DNA of 64,000 nucleotides from an uncultured Thermomicrobiales bacterium (GTDB taxonomy: Bacteria; Chloroflexota; Chloroflexia; Thermomicrobiales; UBA6265): contig CADCWI010000092.1 in NCBI GenBank assembly GCA_902806355.1, positions 62,001 through 126,000 on the forward strand, written 5' to 3'. The translations under genes were made by a program, and so were the position numbers. Positions 46,103-55,382 of the stretch are shown piece by piece. How positions within the stretch are numbered: position 1 is the first letter of the stretch; every line of letters starts with the position of its first letter. The notes under the pieces are model-generated. The model made no database searches, was not told the DNA's origin, and saw only the letters and a list, made by a program, of their open reading frames with translations.

Positions 46103-47443
46103 TCAGGTTCCAGCCGCTTCAACGGCCTCTCGAACCTCCGTATACGCCGCCGTCAGCTGGTTGTCCGGCAACGTCGAGAAGATGTTTTCGGGCACCACAT
46201 TATCGGAGTACGTGTAGGGGTAGGCCACTTCTCCCTCTGGATCCAACTCCACCTCGATGGTTGGATCTACTCCCTTTTTCCAGATCTCCTCGCCATCTGC
46301 GGTGAGCCAGAGCTCTGTGCCAATGACCGCCAGCGACCCATCGTCCAGATCGAAAGGTAGCAGGACCGTGCCAGTGCCGAAGGTGGTGATGCCGACCACT
46401 TCACCCCGTTCATTATCGCGAATCGAGGAGGATACGATTTCAGCCGCCGACGCCGAGTTGTCGTTCACGAGAACGGTCAAAGGACCTTCCTGCCACTCGC
46501 CGTTGGACCCGATCGTCTGAACATCCTTGGTATTTCCCTCTGCGTCCTGCTCCTGATAGAGAATCGAACCATCGGGCAGGAACTGCGAGCCGACCCCGAT
46601 CGCCTCGAAGACGAGGCCTCCGGGATTCGCTCGCAGATCGAGAATGACACCCCTCGCGCCCTGCGCCTTGCCCTGGCGGAGGGCTTCCTGAACTCCCTCG
46701 GTGGCGCCGCTCGAAAACTCCGAGAGCCGAACCCAGAGGATATCCTCCGGCAACATCGCCCAGGATACCGGTTGGACGTCGATCCGGGCCCGGGTGATCG
46801 TCACCTCATAGGTCGTTTGCTCGTCTTCGTGACGGAGCTCAAGGGTCACGTCGGTCCCCTCGTCGCCACGGATCAGGTTGCCAATGTCCTCAGGCCTATC
46901 GACTTCGGTCGTGTCGACACCATCGACGGTGAGAATCTCGTCCCCTGGCTGGATGCCGGCCTCGAACGCGGGAGAGTCCTGGATTGGCAGGATGACCACG
47001 GGCGGCGACACCTCGGTATCGATCTGGATGCCAATTCCGATTAACTCACCACGAGACGACGCCTCGAATACTTCCGCCTCTTCGGGATCCAGGAATGTCG
47101 AATGCCCCTCGTCTCCGAGGGCATCGATCATGCCCCTGCTGGCACCGTAGATAAGTTGCTCATCAGTGATCTCGTCGGATTCGACGTAGTTTTCCCGGAT
47201 CAGCTCATAGGTGTCATCGAGGATTCCGAACTCCTCGACATTGGGCAGCGCCTCCTGGTCGGATTGCGCGCCGGCAGGGGAGTACTCGAGCAGGTACCGG
47301 TCGATTCCCATTCCCGTCCCGACGGCGAGGAGCAGCATGGTTGCGGTCACGAGCGCTCGCAGGTGCAATGATGCTGTCCGGACCAGCCGGCGGCCGCGGC
47401 GAGGAGTTGATGAGCGAGATTCTGGTGCCGATTGCTGATCCAT
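46103..47443 (-). CDS. S41-family C-terminal-processing peptidase, unusual active site
   Basis: 446 aa. A hydrophobic N-terminal segment (about 30-48) exports or anchors it; a PDZ domain (about 134-210: GIGIQIDTEVSPPVV, GIQPGDEILTVDG) precedes the S41 core with ILDLRANPGGLV and NDNSASAAEI. Ser332 fits the catalytic Ser, but 25 residues later, where CtpA/CtpB have Lys in FGKGTVQ, this protein has FGTGTVL (Thr357, Leu361). AAGGAG 6 nt upstream supports the ATG at 47443. The hairpin at 46053-46093 follows. Confidence 0.88.
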   Translation of the reverse strand: MDQQSAPESRSSTPRRGRRLVRTASLHLRALVTATMLLLAVGTGMGIDRYLLEYSPAGAQSDQEALPNVEEFGILDDTYELIRENYVESDEITDEQLIYGASRGMIDALGDEGHSTFLDPEEAEVFEASSRGELIGIGIQIDTEVSPPVVILPIQDSPAFEAGIQPGDEILTVDGVDTTEVDRPEDIGNLIRGDEGTDVTLELRHEDEQTTYEVTITRARIDVQPVSWAMLPEDILWVRLSEFSSGATEGVQEALRQGKAQGARGVILDLRANPGGLVFEAIGVGSQFLPDGSILYQEQDAEGNTKDVQTIGSNGEWQEGPLTVLVNDNSASAAEIVSSSIRDNERGEVVGITTFGTGTVLLPFDLDDGSLAVIGTELWLTADGEEIWKKGVDPTIEVELDPEGEVAYPYTYSDNVVPENIFSTLPDNQLTAAYTEVREAVEAAGT

Positions 47444-47612
47444 AGTGTCTCCTTGCGACCAATGACGCGAACTGGTGTCCGATGGGGATCGATGCTTCCT
47501 GCGCGTGGTGTCGTGGACGATCCGAACGTTTCCGTGGTTCCATGCCGCAGGGAAATGCGTTGGAAACGAGTACCAGGGCCCTCGATGCCTGCGTTGAAGG
47601 AGTAGCAGACCA

Positions 47613-48359
47613 ATGGCCGTGAGCCGCCCCGACGACCCTGTGACAATCCGGTTCCTCATCGAAGGCGAGACATACGCCGCGACGGTCCGCCGGGGGCAGA
47701 TTATCCACGAGGCGTTCCATCTCGCGCTGCCTGAAAAGTATACGGTGGGATGCCGGCTAAGGTTCGCATCAGCGGCAGGTGAACCGATCTTTGCGGACAA
47801 TTTCGCCGGGCAGATCGAGGATCACTTCCCTTCGACCGACATCATCACGAGCGCCACTTCGATCGCGGGCGCATCCGGAAGCTGGCAGAACGTCGGCTTC
47901 GATCACCTGGCCATCTCCGTTTCCGATCGCGCCGACGCCACATCGTTCTTTACAGATGTCGTGAAGATGCAAGTCATGCGCGACGATCCGCATCTGACGG
48001 TCCTGGCAACGGGCTCCACCGCGCTTTTCCTGTTCGATGCAGGCAGCGACGAGCCACTTTCCCCAGATCGCCCCTCGTCCTGGCATCACATCGGCTTTGT
48101 GGTCGACAACCTGGAATATGCCTACGCGCATCTGCAGGAGCACAAAAACCGGTTGCGCAGCGATTTGACGTTGCTCGAACGGGACGAACGGTGGAGTCTC
48201 TACTTCTTCTACGAGAACGGACCGGTCACGTTCATGATCCAGTTCTCGGAGATAAAGCCCGAGAGTCGAGGGTTTACCACACCCGAGAGCAAGGGATTCG
48301 CCGGCGTCCTGTACGACTACACGAGCCGGCCGTATGGCGTGCAGTTCCAGAACGAGTGA
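47613..48359 (+). CDS. VOC (glyoxalase-fold) domain protein
   Basis: 248 aa. The first 85 residues are a beta-rich region of unknown type. From residue 92, VGFDHLAISVSDRADATSFFTDVVKMQV and SSWHHIGFVVDNLEYAYAHLQE with WSLYFFYENGPVTFMIQF give a VOC domain with His and Glu where metal is usually bound (FDHLA, YFFYENGP). Substrate unknown. AAGGAG at 47597-47602 supports the ATG. It is divergent from the S41 peptidase. Confidence 0.78.
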   Translation: MAVSRPDDPVTIRFLIEGETYAATVRRGQIIHEAFHLALPEKYTVGCRLRFASAAGEPIFADNFAGQIEDHFPSTDIITSATSIAGASGSWQNVGFDHLAISVSDRADATSFFTDVVKMQVMRDDPHLTVLATGSTALFLFDAGSDEPLSPDRPSSWHHIGFVVDNLEYAYAHLQEHKNRLRSDLTLLERDERWSLYFFYENGPVTFMIQFSEIKPESRGFTTPESKGFAGVLYDYTSRPYGVQFQNE

Positions 48360-48394
48360 CGAACCTCCAGCGGTGGTACGTGTGGCGCCGAAAG

Positions 48395-48427
48395 CGGCTG
48401 CACGGAGCCTGGGCAGCCGTTCCTTTT
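48395..48427 (+). terminator. Terminator after the VOC gene
   Basis: CGGCTGC (48395-48401) and GCAGCCG (48413-48419) form a hairpin followed by TTCCTTTT. It lies at the 3' end of the convergent ilvE gene. Confidence 0.7.
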
Positions 48428-49382
48428 AGACCCCGGTGGAAACGGTTGCCCGGAGCCTCACCGGGGTCCGCCATGCGCTGTAGCGATCCTCCGTGCCCCG
48501 CATGATCCCGAGCAGCAGGCGGCCGAGCTCCGCGGTGACCGGCCCGATCTCACCGCTCCCAACGGCATACCGATCGACCGAGAGGACCGGCGTGATCTCT
48601 GCTGCGGTTCCACACGTGAACACTTCGTCCGCGAGATACAGCTCCGTGCGATCGACTTGCCGCTCGATGACTTCGATCTGAAGGACTTCGCGGGCCAGGG
48701 TCAGGATCGCGTCGCGAGTGATGCTTTCGAGAATGCCGCTCGTGACATCGGGCGTGACGAGCTTGCCATCCTTGATGAACGCAACACAGGCTCCGGGCGC
48801 CTCGGCGACCTTGCCCTGGGGGTTGAGCATGATGGCGACATCGTAACCGTCCAGCCGCACCTCATGCGTTGCCAATTGACCGTTGCGATAGTTGGCGATG
48901 TTCTTCACCCTCGGAGGCATCACGGTGTCCGAGATCCGCGTCCAGGTGCTCACTCGTGCGTGCTGAGAATGATCCGAACCGAGGTGCGTGGGCATCGGGT
49001 TGGTTCGGATCACCATTTCGCTCTCGAGTTTCGAGGGATCGAACCGTGCCGATCCGGCGTTGGCGCCGTATACCAGCGGAAAGATGTAGGTATCCTCCCG
49101 GCAGTCGTTCTCTTTCAACAACCGAAGGATGATATCCCTCAACTCGGCGTTGTTCTGGGGTAGCGGCAGCCGGACCAGCCTGGTCGAGCCCTGCAATCGC
49201 GAGAGGTGCTCCTCCAGCCGGAACACGTAGAGCTCCTGCTGATCCTCGTTCCAGTAACCGCGGATGCCTTCGAAAACCGCGCCGAGGCTGGACCACGCGA
49301 GGTCGGTGACATGGACCGTCGCGTCTTCCCAGCGAACCAGGTCGTTCTTCCACCAGACATACGTTGGATGCGCGGCCGCCAC
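48426..49382 (-). CDS. ilvE: Branched-chain amino acid aminotransferase
   Basis: PLP-dependent class IV aminotransferase for Leu, Ile and Val. 318 aa: DATVHVTDLAWSSLGAVFEGIRGYW, PRVKNIANYRNGQLA (PLP lysine), EAPGACVAFIKDGKLVTP, and ADEVFTCGTAAEITPVLSVD. GTG start with AAAGGA upstream. The last step of leucine synthesis fits with leuS only in theme; no physical link. It is followed by a VOC gene on the opposite strand. Confidence 0.94.
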   Translation of the reverse strand: MAAAHPTYVWWKNDLVRWEDATVHVTDLAWSSLGAVFEGIRGYWNEDQQELYVFRLEEHLSRLQGSTRLVRLPLPQNNAELRDIILRLLKENDCREDTYIFPLVYGANAGSARFDPSKLESEMVIRTNPMPTHLGSDHSQHARVSTWTRISDTVMPPRVKNIANYRNGQLATHEVRLDGYDVAIMLNPQGKVAEAPGACVAFIKDGKLVTPDVTSGILESITRDAILTLAREVLQIEVIERQVDRTELYLADEVFTCGTAAEITPVLSVDRYAVGSGEIGPVTAELGRLLLGIMRGTEDRYSAWRTPVRLRATVSTGV

Positions 49383-49480
49383 GGCGATGGTCCTTTCCCT
49401 CGAATGAGCTGTGAAAATGCGCCTTTGCCCTGCTCCTCCGAGTATCGCACAGGGCTCAGGCAGGAGGTTCGCTACTCACC

Positions 49481-50455
49481 TCAGCCCGCGGCGACCCGTT
49501 CGAGACCCGTTCGCTGTGCCAGGGCAGCGGCACCGTAAATCCCGGTGTCCTTGCCGAGGGATGAGTAGGTCACCTTGACATCGGCACGCATATCGACGAA
49601 CGAATGTGCCCGCATCGTTTCCCGCGCTGGACCAAGGAGATGCTCGCCCAATGCGGCGACGCCGCCGCCGATCACGATCATCTCGGGATTGAAGATGTTG
49701 GTGAACGTACCCATCGCCGCACCAAGCGCGCGTCCCGCCCGGTCGAGAATCATCCGGGCGGCGGGATCGCCCTGCTCCGCGGCGTCCTTGACGATGCCCG
49801 CGTGCAACTCTCCTTCCCCAGCGATACGGCGCAGGAGATCGCCATCGGCGGTCGTCGCGACAGCCTCCGCCTCGCGCTTGATCGCCCACCCGCTGACGAA
49901 CGCTTCAAGGCAGCCAATGCTTCCGCAGGTGCAACGAGGACCATCCATCGCGACGGTCACATGCCCGACCTCGGCACCCAATCCGCGAACACCATCGACG
50001 AGCACTCCGCCCGAGACGACGCCACCCCCCACACCTGTACCGAGCGCCAGGTAGACCAAATCGGCCACACCCTGTGCGCTGCCGTACCGCATCTCGCCAA
50101 GAGCGGCGCAGTTCCCGTCGTTGGCCAAAAGTACCGGCCTCAGCACCCCGGCTTCGAGCATCGGCACCAGTGGGACATCACGCCAGCCGGGGAGGTTGGG
50201 TGTGTACAGGACAGTTCCGGTTCGGGGGTTGAGAGGTCCAGGCGAGGCGACTCCCACCGGGATAGCCTCGCTAACGCCAGCGCTCTCGGCCGTCTGGTTG
50301 ATCAGCTCCGCCATGCGCGCGATCACATCCTCATGGCCTGCCTCGGCGGAGGTTGGGATCGCCCGCCGGTGCGACAGCACACCGGCGTCATCGACGACCG
50401 CGGCGCGGATGTGCGTCCCGCCCAGGTCAACCGCAACAACGAGTTCTCTGCTCAC
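49481..50455 (-). CDS. ROK family sugar kinase (glucokinase-like)
   Basis: 324 aa. The ATP motif VAVDLGGTHIRAAVVDD is at about residues 7-23, GTGVGGGVVSGG at about 144-155, the ROK zinc motif CTCGSIGCLEAF (CxCGxxGCxE) at about 180-191, and the C-terminal GIYGAAALAQ. Glucokinase is likely, but other hexoses are possible. GTG start with a weak ribosome binding site. No sugar transporter or regulator is adjacent. Confidence 0.88.
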   Translation of the reverse strand: MSRELVVAVDLGGTHIRAAVVDDAGVLSHRRAIPTSAEAGHEDVIARMAELINQTAESAGVSEAIPVGVASPGPLNPRTGTVLYTPNLPGWRDVPLVPMLEAGVLRPVLLANDGNCAALGEMRYGSAQGVADLVYLALGTGVGGGVVSGGVLVDGVRGLGAEVGHVTVAMDGPRCTCGSIGCLEAFVSGWAIKREAEAVATTADGDLLRRIAGEGELHAGIVKDAAEQGDPAARMILDRAGRALGAAMGTFTNIFNPEMIVIGGGVAALGEHLLGPARETMRAHSFVDMRADVKVTYSSLGKDTGIYGAAALAQRTGLERVAAG

Positions 50456-50565
50456 GATCGTTCGGGTCTCTTTCGCTGGTCAGTCACGATTCTGATAGGA
50501 GCCGGACGGCTGGTGTGCGTCGCTCAAGAAACGTCACAACTCATTGTGCTGGTCCCCAGAAAGCC

Positions 50566-52056
50566 CTACAGGATGAAGTTGCTCAGCTCGTCGTCGTCGG
50601 CTATCTCGCCAACCCGCTCCGTCACGAACGCCTCGTCGATTTCGATGTGCTTCTCATCCATGTCGGGCGCCTCGAACGAAATTTCCTCGAGCACTCGCTC
50701 CAGGATCGTCTGGAGCCGCCGCGCACCGATGTCCTCCGTCCGGCTGTTGACAAGGGTGGCCAGCTTCGCGACCTCACGCAAACCGGCATTGGAGAAGGTT
50801 ACCGACAGGCCTTCGGTAGCGAGAAGCGCCTCGTATTGTTTCGTCAGGGCATTCTGGGGCTCCGTCAGGATTGCGAAGAGATCGTCCTCGCTGAGAGCTT
50901 GAAGCTCTACCCGGATCGGGAAACGTCCCTGCAGCTCGGGAATTAGGTCCGATGGACGAGCATGGTGAAAGGCGCCGGCGGCGATGAACAGGATGTGATC
51001 GGTGTTGACCGGACCGTACCGGGTCATCACCGCTGAACCCTCGACGATCGGGAGGAGATCCCGTTGCACACCCTCGCCTGACACGTCGGGGCCTCCATCC
51101 CCTTCGCCGGAAACCGTCTTGTCGAGCTCGTCGATGAAGACGACCGCGGCATCCTCGACGCGCCTGATCGCCGCTTCGACTACCGCATCGAAATCGACCA
51201 TCCGGTTGGCTTCCTGCTGGGCGAGGATGCTCCGCGCTTCGCGAACCGAGACCCGCCTTCGTATCCTCCGTCTCGGCAAGAGCCCATCGAGAAACTCGTA
51301 AAAGGTGTCCTGAAGCTCTTCCGGGTTGACGCCGCCGATAATCTCATACGAGGGCATCTCCTCGCCGTCGTCTTCCGGCTCCAGCTCGATCTCGACCGTC
51401 TCGTCCTCCATCGCCTCCTGATCGAGTAGCTCGCGCACGCGCTTCTGCTGACGACGACGACGGCGTTCGGCGGCGACGGCTTCCCGCTCCGCGGCGTCGT
51501 GATCGTCCACCTGGCCATTGCTTGGCTTCCGCGACGAACGGCGGGGACTCCGGCTCAGCTCCTGCTCGGACAGGATCTCGGTCAGGCGGTCGACGGCGAG
51601 ATGCGACGCCTCTTCCTTGACCAGTTCAAGGCGCTCACCGTGCAGCATGGAGATGGCGATCTCGACGAGGTCACGGACGATCGATTCGACATCGCGACCG
51701 ACGTAGCCCACTTCGGTGAACTTCGTCGCTTCGACCTTGATGAACGGCGCATCGACGATCCTCGCGACCCGGCGTGCGATCTCCGTCTTGCCGACGCCTG
51801 TTGATCCGATCATGAGGATGTTCTTGGGCTGAACCTCCCGCCGCATTTCTTCCGGTAGCTGCTGCCGGCGATATCGATTGCGGAGCGCGACCGCAACGGC
51901 ACGCTTGGCATCCTCCTGGCCGACGATGTAGCGGTCGAGCTCGGCAACGATCTCCTTCGGGGTCAGGCTGTCAGCCTCCCGGGGTTGCTCCGGCAGCTCG
52001 CCGGTGGGACGGATGAAAGAATCCTTGCTGGTAGACCGGCGAACGGCATCAACCAT
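50566..52056 (-). CDS. hslU: ATP-dependent protease ATPase subunit HslU
   Basis: AAA+ unfoldase of the HslUV (ClpYQ) protease. 496 aa: YIVGQEDAKRAVAVALRNR, Walker A IGSTGVGKTEIARR, pore motif TEVGYVGRD, a charged intermediate domain (about 155-240), Walker B VFIDELDKT, and C-terminal sensor-2 region with DIGARRLQTILERVLEE and a terminal FIL. The ATG overlaps the hslV stop (ATGA). A stretch of about 25 residues before LTPKEIV is longer than in E. coli. Confidence 0.96.
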   Translation of the reverse strand: MVDAVRRSTSKDSFIRPTGELPEQPREADSLTPKEIVAELDRYIVGQEDAKRAVAVALRNRYRRQQLPEEMRREVQPKNILMIGSTGVGKTEIARRVARIVDAPFIKVEATKFTEVGYVGRDVESIVRDLVEIAISMLHGERLELVKEEASHLAVDRLTEILSEQELSRSPRRSSRKPSNGQVDDHDAAEREAVAAERRRRRQQKRVRELLDQEAMEDETVEIELEPEDDGEEMPSYEIIGGVNPEELQDTFYEFLDGLLPRRRIRRRVSVREARSILAQQEANRMVDFDAVVEAAIRRVEDAAVVFIDELDKTVSGEGDGGPDVSGEGVQRDLLPIVEGSAVMTRYGPVNTDHILFIAAGAFHHARPSDLIPELQGRFPIRVELQALSEDDLFAILTEPQNALTKQYEALLATEGLSVTFSNAGLREVAKLATLVNSRTEDIGARRLQTILERVLEEISFEAPDMDEKHIEIDEAFVTERVGEIADDDELSNFIL

Positions 52057-52664
52057 CAGCCCACCTCCTCCTCGGACGCGGCGTCAGCGCCGTCCTCGCG
52101 TGCCTCGGTCGACGAGTCGACGACCTCGACGGTGATCCGATCGTTGGTGAAGATGCAAATTTCGGCCGTTACGTTCATGCTCGCGCGGACAATCTCTTCC
52201 GCGGAGAGCTCGGTATGCCGAATGAGAGCCTTCGCGGCGGCGGTCGCGAACGGAGCTCCGGAACCTATCGCCAGGACGCCGTCATCCGGCTCGATCACGT
52301 CGCCGTCGCCGGACAGGAGCAGGATCGAATCGGCATCGGCAACGATCAGCTGGGCCTCGAGACGGCGAAGGTATCGATCGCTGCGCCATTCCTTCGTCAG
52401 CTCGACGGCGGCCTTGCGCAGGTTCCCATCCCAGGATTGGAGCTGTTGCTCGAACTTGGCGAAGAGGGTCAGCGCGTCCGCCACGGCTCCGGCGAACCCC
52501 GCGACCACGGTTCCGTCGTAGAGGGTGCGCAGTTTGCGCGCATTGTGCTTGAGCACGACATCACCGACCGTGACTTGGCCGTCTCCCGCCAATGCCACGC
52601 TGGCATCGCGCTTGACGCCAACGATCGTCGTCGCGTGTGGCCTGACCGAGGCCGCGGTATTCAT
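52056..52664 (-). CDS. hslV: ATP-dependent protease subunit HslV
   Basis: Proteasome-like peptidase of HslUV. 202 aa. After MNTAASVRPHA the sequence reads TTIVGVKRD, so the catalytic Thr is expected at residue 12 after removal of an 11-residue propeptide. The HslV blocks AGDGQVTVGDVVLKHNARKLR, GFAGAVADALTLFAKFEQQL and AIGSGAPFATAAAKALI are present. AAGGGTG upstream supports ATG 52664. The C-terminus is acidic (EDGADAASEEEVG), longer than usual. In the dprA-topA-hslV-hslU unit. Confidence 0.95.
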   Translation of the reverse strand: MNTAASVRPHATTIVGVKRDASVALAGDGQVTVGDVVLKHNARKLRTLYDGTVVAGFAGAVADALTLFAKFEQQLQSWDGNLRKAAVELTKEWRSDRYLRRLEAQLIVADADSILLLSGDGDVIEPDDGVLAIGSGAPFATAAAKALIRHTELSAEEIVRASMNVTAEICIFTNDRITVEVVDSSTEAREDGADAASEEEVG

Positions 52665-52863
52665 GTGCGTGTTCACCCTTAGGTACCATTCCGGAAGTCG
52701 CAGTTGACTGTAGCGCGGGTCTTTTCCCTGCCATCGGGCATCGTCTTGTATCAACGGTGCAGGTTCCCGGACCTTGCGTCAAGGATGCAAACGGCGCCGG
52801 GCGGAACCCCGGCGCCCCAAGCAATCACCTGTCCAGGATCACACCCTCGACACGGCGCGGGAC

Positions 52864-55131
52864 CTAGTCACCCACCTTGGCGAGCTGGCGCTCCGCACCC
52901 GTACCGCTGCACGAAGAGCACTTGATCTGATTACCACGACCAACCTGAACCATGTATGCACCACAGTACGGACACGTTTCATTGACGGGCTTGTTCCATG
53001 AGACGAAATCGCATTCGGGATAGCGCTCGCAGCCGTAGAATTTCCGGCCCTTCTTCGAGCGGCGCTCAACGACCTCGCCCTGGTGGCATGTCGGGCACTC
53101 CACGCCAATCCGGGTCAGGAGCGGTCGGGCATTGCGGCAATCTGGAAACCCGCTGCATGCCATGAACTTGCCGAACCGGCCGAGCTTGATGACCATCGGT
53201 TTGCCACACTGCTCGCACACCTCATCGGTTGGCTCATCCCTGATCTGGATGCGTTCCATCGTCTGCTCGGCATTCTTGAGCGTGGTCGTGAACGGGCCGT
53301 AGAACTGCCTGAGCGTCGGAACCCATTCGCGTTCCCCTGAAGCGATCTCATCAAGCTCACCCTCAAGCTGTGAGGTGAACCCCACATCGAAGATGCTCGG
53401 GAAGTGCTCGACCAGGAGATCGCTGACGATGAAGCCGAGCTCCGTCGGAATCAGCTTGCGCTCCTCGATAGAGACGTAGTTCCGCGCCTGGAGCGTCGCG
53501 ATCGTAGGCGCATACGTGCTTGGCCGTCCGATCCCCGCTTCTTCAAGCGCCTTCACGAGTGTGGCCTCGGTAAATCGAGGCGGTGGCTGCGTGAAATGCT
53601 GCTCCGGCACAAGCGTCTCGAGGGTCAACGGCTCGTCCGGCGCAAGCTCCGGCAACGCACCACGGTCGAGCTCGTCGGTCTCGCCCTCGTCGCGACCTTG
53701 CTGGTACACCGCCATCCAGCCGTTGAACTTGACGATCGAACCGGTCGCGCGGAAGACGTACGGAGCCCTGCCGGCTTGAATGTCGGCCTCTGGACCCGCA
53801 CCTACATCCACGCGCGTGTTATCGAGCACGGCCGCCGCCATCTGGCTCGCCATGAAGCGTTGCCAGATCAATTGGTAGAGCCGGAACTGCGGATTGGACA
53901 GTTGCTTTTTGACACCGAGCGGATCCCGCTGGGGTGCCGTCGGCCGGATTGCCTCGTGAGCCTCCTGTGCGCCCTTGCTCTTCTTGGTGTAGATCGGAGG
54001 ACGCTCCGGCACGTACTCAACGCCGAAGCGTGTGCTGATCACGGCTCGTGCCGCCTGCTGCGCGGTGCCGGAAACATTCGTCGAATCCGTCCGCATGTAC
54101 GTGATCAATCCCTGGGTGCCTTCGCCGCCGAGATCGATCCCCTCGTACAACTCCTGGGCAATCTGCATCGTCCGCCGCACCGAGAAGCCAAGCTTGCGGG
54201 ACGCCTCCTGCTGGAGCGTGCTCGTGGTGAACGGCGCCTGCGGCCGCCGGCGGGTTTCGCGACGTACGACATCCGCGATTCGCCACGACGCTCCATCGAG
54301 GGCGGCAACGATCTCGTGCGTCTGCTCGCCTGTGCTGAGTTCCGCCTTCTTGCCATGGATCTGATGCAGGCTCGCCCGGAACCGATCCCGGTCGGTGACC
54401 TCGCGACCGGTGATCTTGGCGAGGTTGGCATCGAGCGACCAGTACTCGACAGGGACGAACTGTTCGACTTCGCGCTCGCGTTCGACCACGATCCGCAGCG
54501 CAGCGGTCTGTACGCGTCCGGCGGAGAGCCCTCGCTTGACCTTTTTCCAAAGCAGGGGGCTGATCCCGTACCCGACGAGACGGTCCAGGATGCGCCGCGC
54601 CTGCTGGGCATCGACGAGGTCCATGTCGATCTCGCGAGGATGTTCCATCGCCTCCGTGACCGCGGCGTGCGTGATCTCGTGGAAAACCACCCGATGAAGT
54701 GGCTTGGACTCAGCTTCGGTGGCATGAATCAGGTGCCAGGCAATGGCTTCACCTTCGCGGTCGGGATCGGTCGCGAGATAGATCTCCTTTGCCCCCAGAA
54801 CGCTGTCCTTGAGCTCCTTGACGACCTTGGACTTGTCGCGGGGGATCAGGTACTTCGGCGTGAAATCATCCTCGACATCGACCCCCAGCGTGCTCTTGGG
54901 AAGATCGCGAATGTGCCCCATCGACGCCTTGACGGTATATCCGGAGCCCAGGTAGCGCCCGATTGTTCTCGCCTTGGCGGGTGACTCGACGATCACGAGC
55001 TTGCCGCGAGCGGTGGTCTTTCGCGGCTTGGCTGTGGTCGAACGTTTCCTTGTTGACGTCTTCTTTGCGGTCGTGCCGGTGGTGGTTGATCTTGATCGGG
55101 TCGTCTTCGTCCCGGTCCCGGTGTCTGCCAT
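52864..55131 (-). CDS. topA: DNA topoisomerase I
   Basis: Type IA topoisomerase relaxing negative supercoils. 755 aa: a basic Thr/Lys/Arg-rich N-terminal extension (about 1-43) precedes LVIVESPAKARTIGRYLG (TOPRIM), ATDPDREGEAIAWHL, and the active-site Tyr in GLITYMRTDS. Three C4 zinc ribbons end the protein: CEQCGKP...CSGFPDC, CPTCHQG...CERYPEC and CPYCGAY...CSSC. Lies downstream of dprA as in many Gram-positives; xerC, often next in such clusters, is absent. Confidence 0.96.
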   Translation of the reverse strand: MADTGTGTKTTRSRSTTTGTTAKKTSTRKRSTTAKPRKTTARGKLVIVESPAKARTIGRYLGSGYTVKASMGHIRDLPKSTLGVDVEDDFTPKYLIPRDKSKVVKELKDSVLGAKEIYLATDPDREGEAIAWHLIHATEAESKPLHRVVFHEITHAAVTEAMEHPREIDMDLVDAQQARRILDRLVGYGISPLLWKKVKRGLSAGRVQTAALRIVVEREREVEQFVPVEYWSLDANLAKITGREVTDRDRFRASLHQIHGKKAELSTGEQTHEIVAALDGASWRIADVVRRETRRRPQAPFTTSTLQQEASRKLGFSVRRTMQIAQELYEGIDLGGEGTQGLITYMRTDSTNVSGTAQQAARAVISTRFGVEYVPERPPIYTKKSKGAQEAHEAIRPTAPQRDPLGVKKQLSNPQFRLYQLIWQRFMASQMAAAVLDNTRVDVGAGPEADIQAGRAPYVFRATGSIVKFNGWMAVYQQGRDEGETDELDRGALPELAPDEPLTLETLVPEQHFTQPPPRFTEATLVKALEEAGIGRPSTYAPTIATLQARNYVSIEERKLIPTELGFIVSDLLVEHFPSIFDVGFTSQLEGELDEIASGEREWVPTLRQFYGPFTTTLKNAEQTMERIQIRDEPTDEVCEQCGKPMVIKLGRFGKFMACSGFPDCRNARPLLTRIGVECPTCHQGEVVERRSKKGRKFYGCERYPECDFVSWNKPVNETCPYCGAYMVQVGRGNQIKCSSCSGTGAERQLAKVGD

Positions 55132-55382
55132 GAATTCTCTAGCCTTGGTGAAAGATGTTCGGGTGGATTGCCGCTGGCTCCCGAGCCGCGACTCCCACGT
55201 GTGGACGATGTGCTGAGTTCAATAGAACATGGTCTAAACGATACGTGTTTTCAAGAGGGTCGTAATCACCAGCCCCATTTCCAGCGTACGGGTGATGTCA
55301 AGGACGACCAAACGCCTCGTCAGCGCAGAGAACGCAAGAGGTACGCCCGCGGCCCAGATCGCTAGTCATTCCCGCACTGGCA

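Noticed and set aside
49604..50902. 432-aa plus-strand ORF opposite the ROK kinase and hslU
   Set aside because: Shadow of two genes; spans their intergenic gap by chance.
53404..54984. 526-aa plus-strand ORF opposite topA
   Set aside because: Antisense shadow of topA; its sequence has no family features and topA has full domain evidence.
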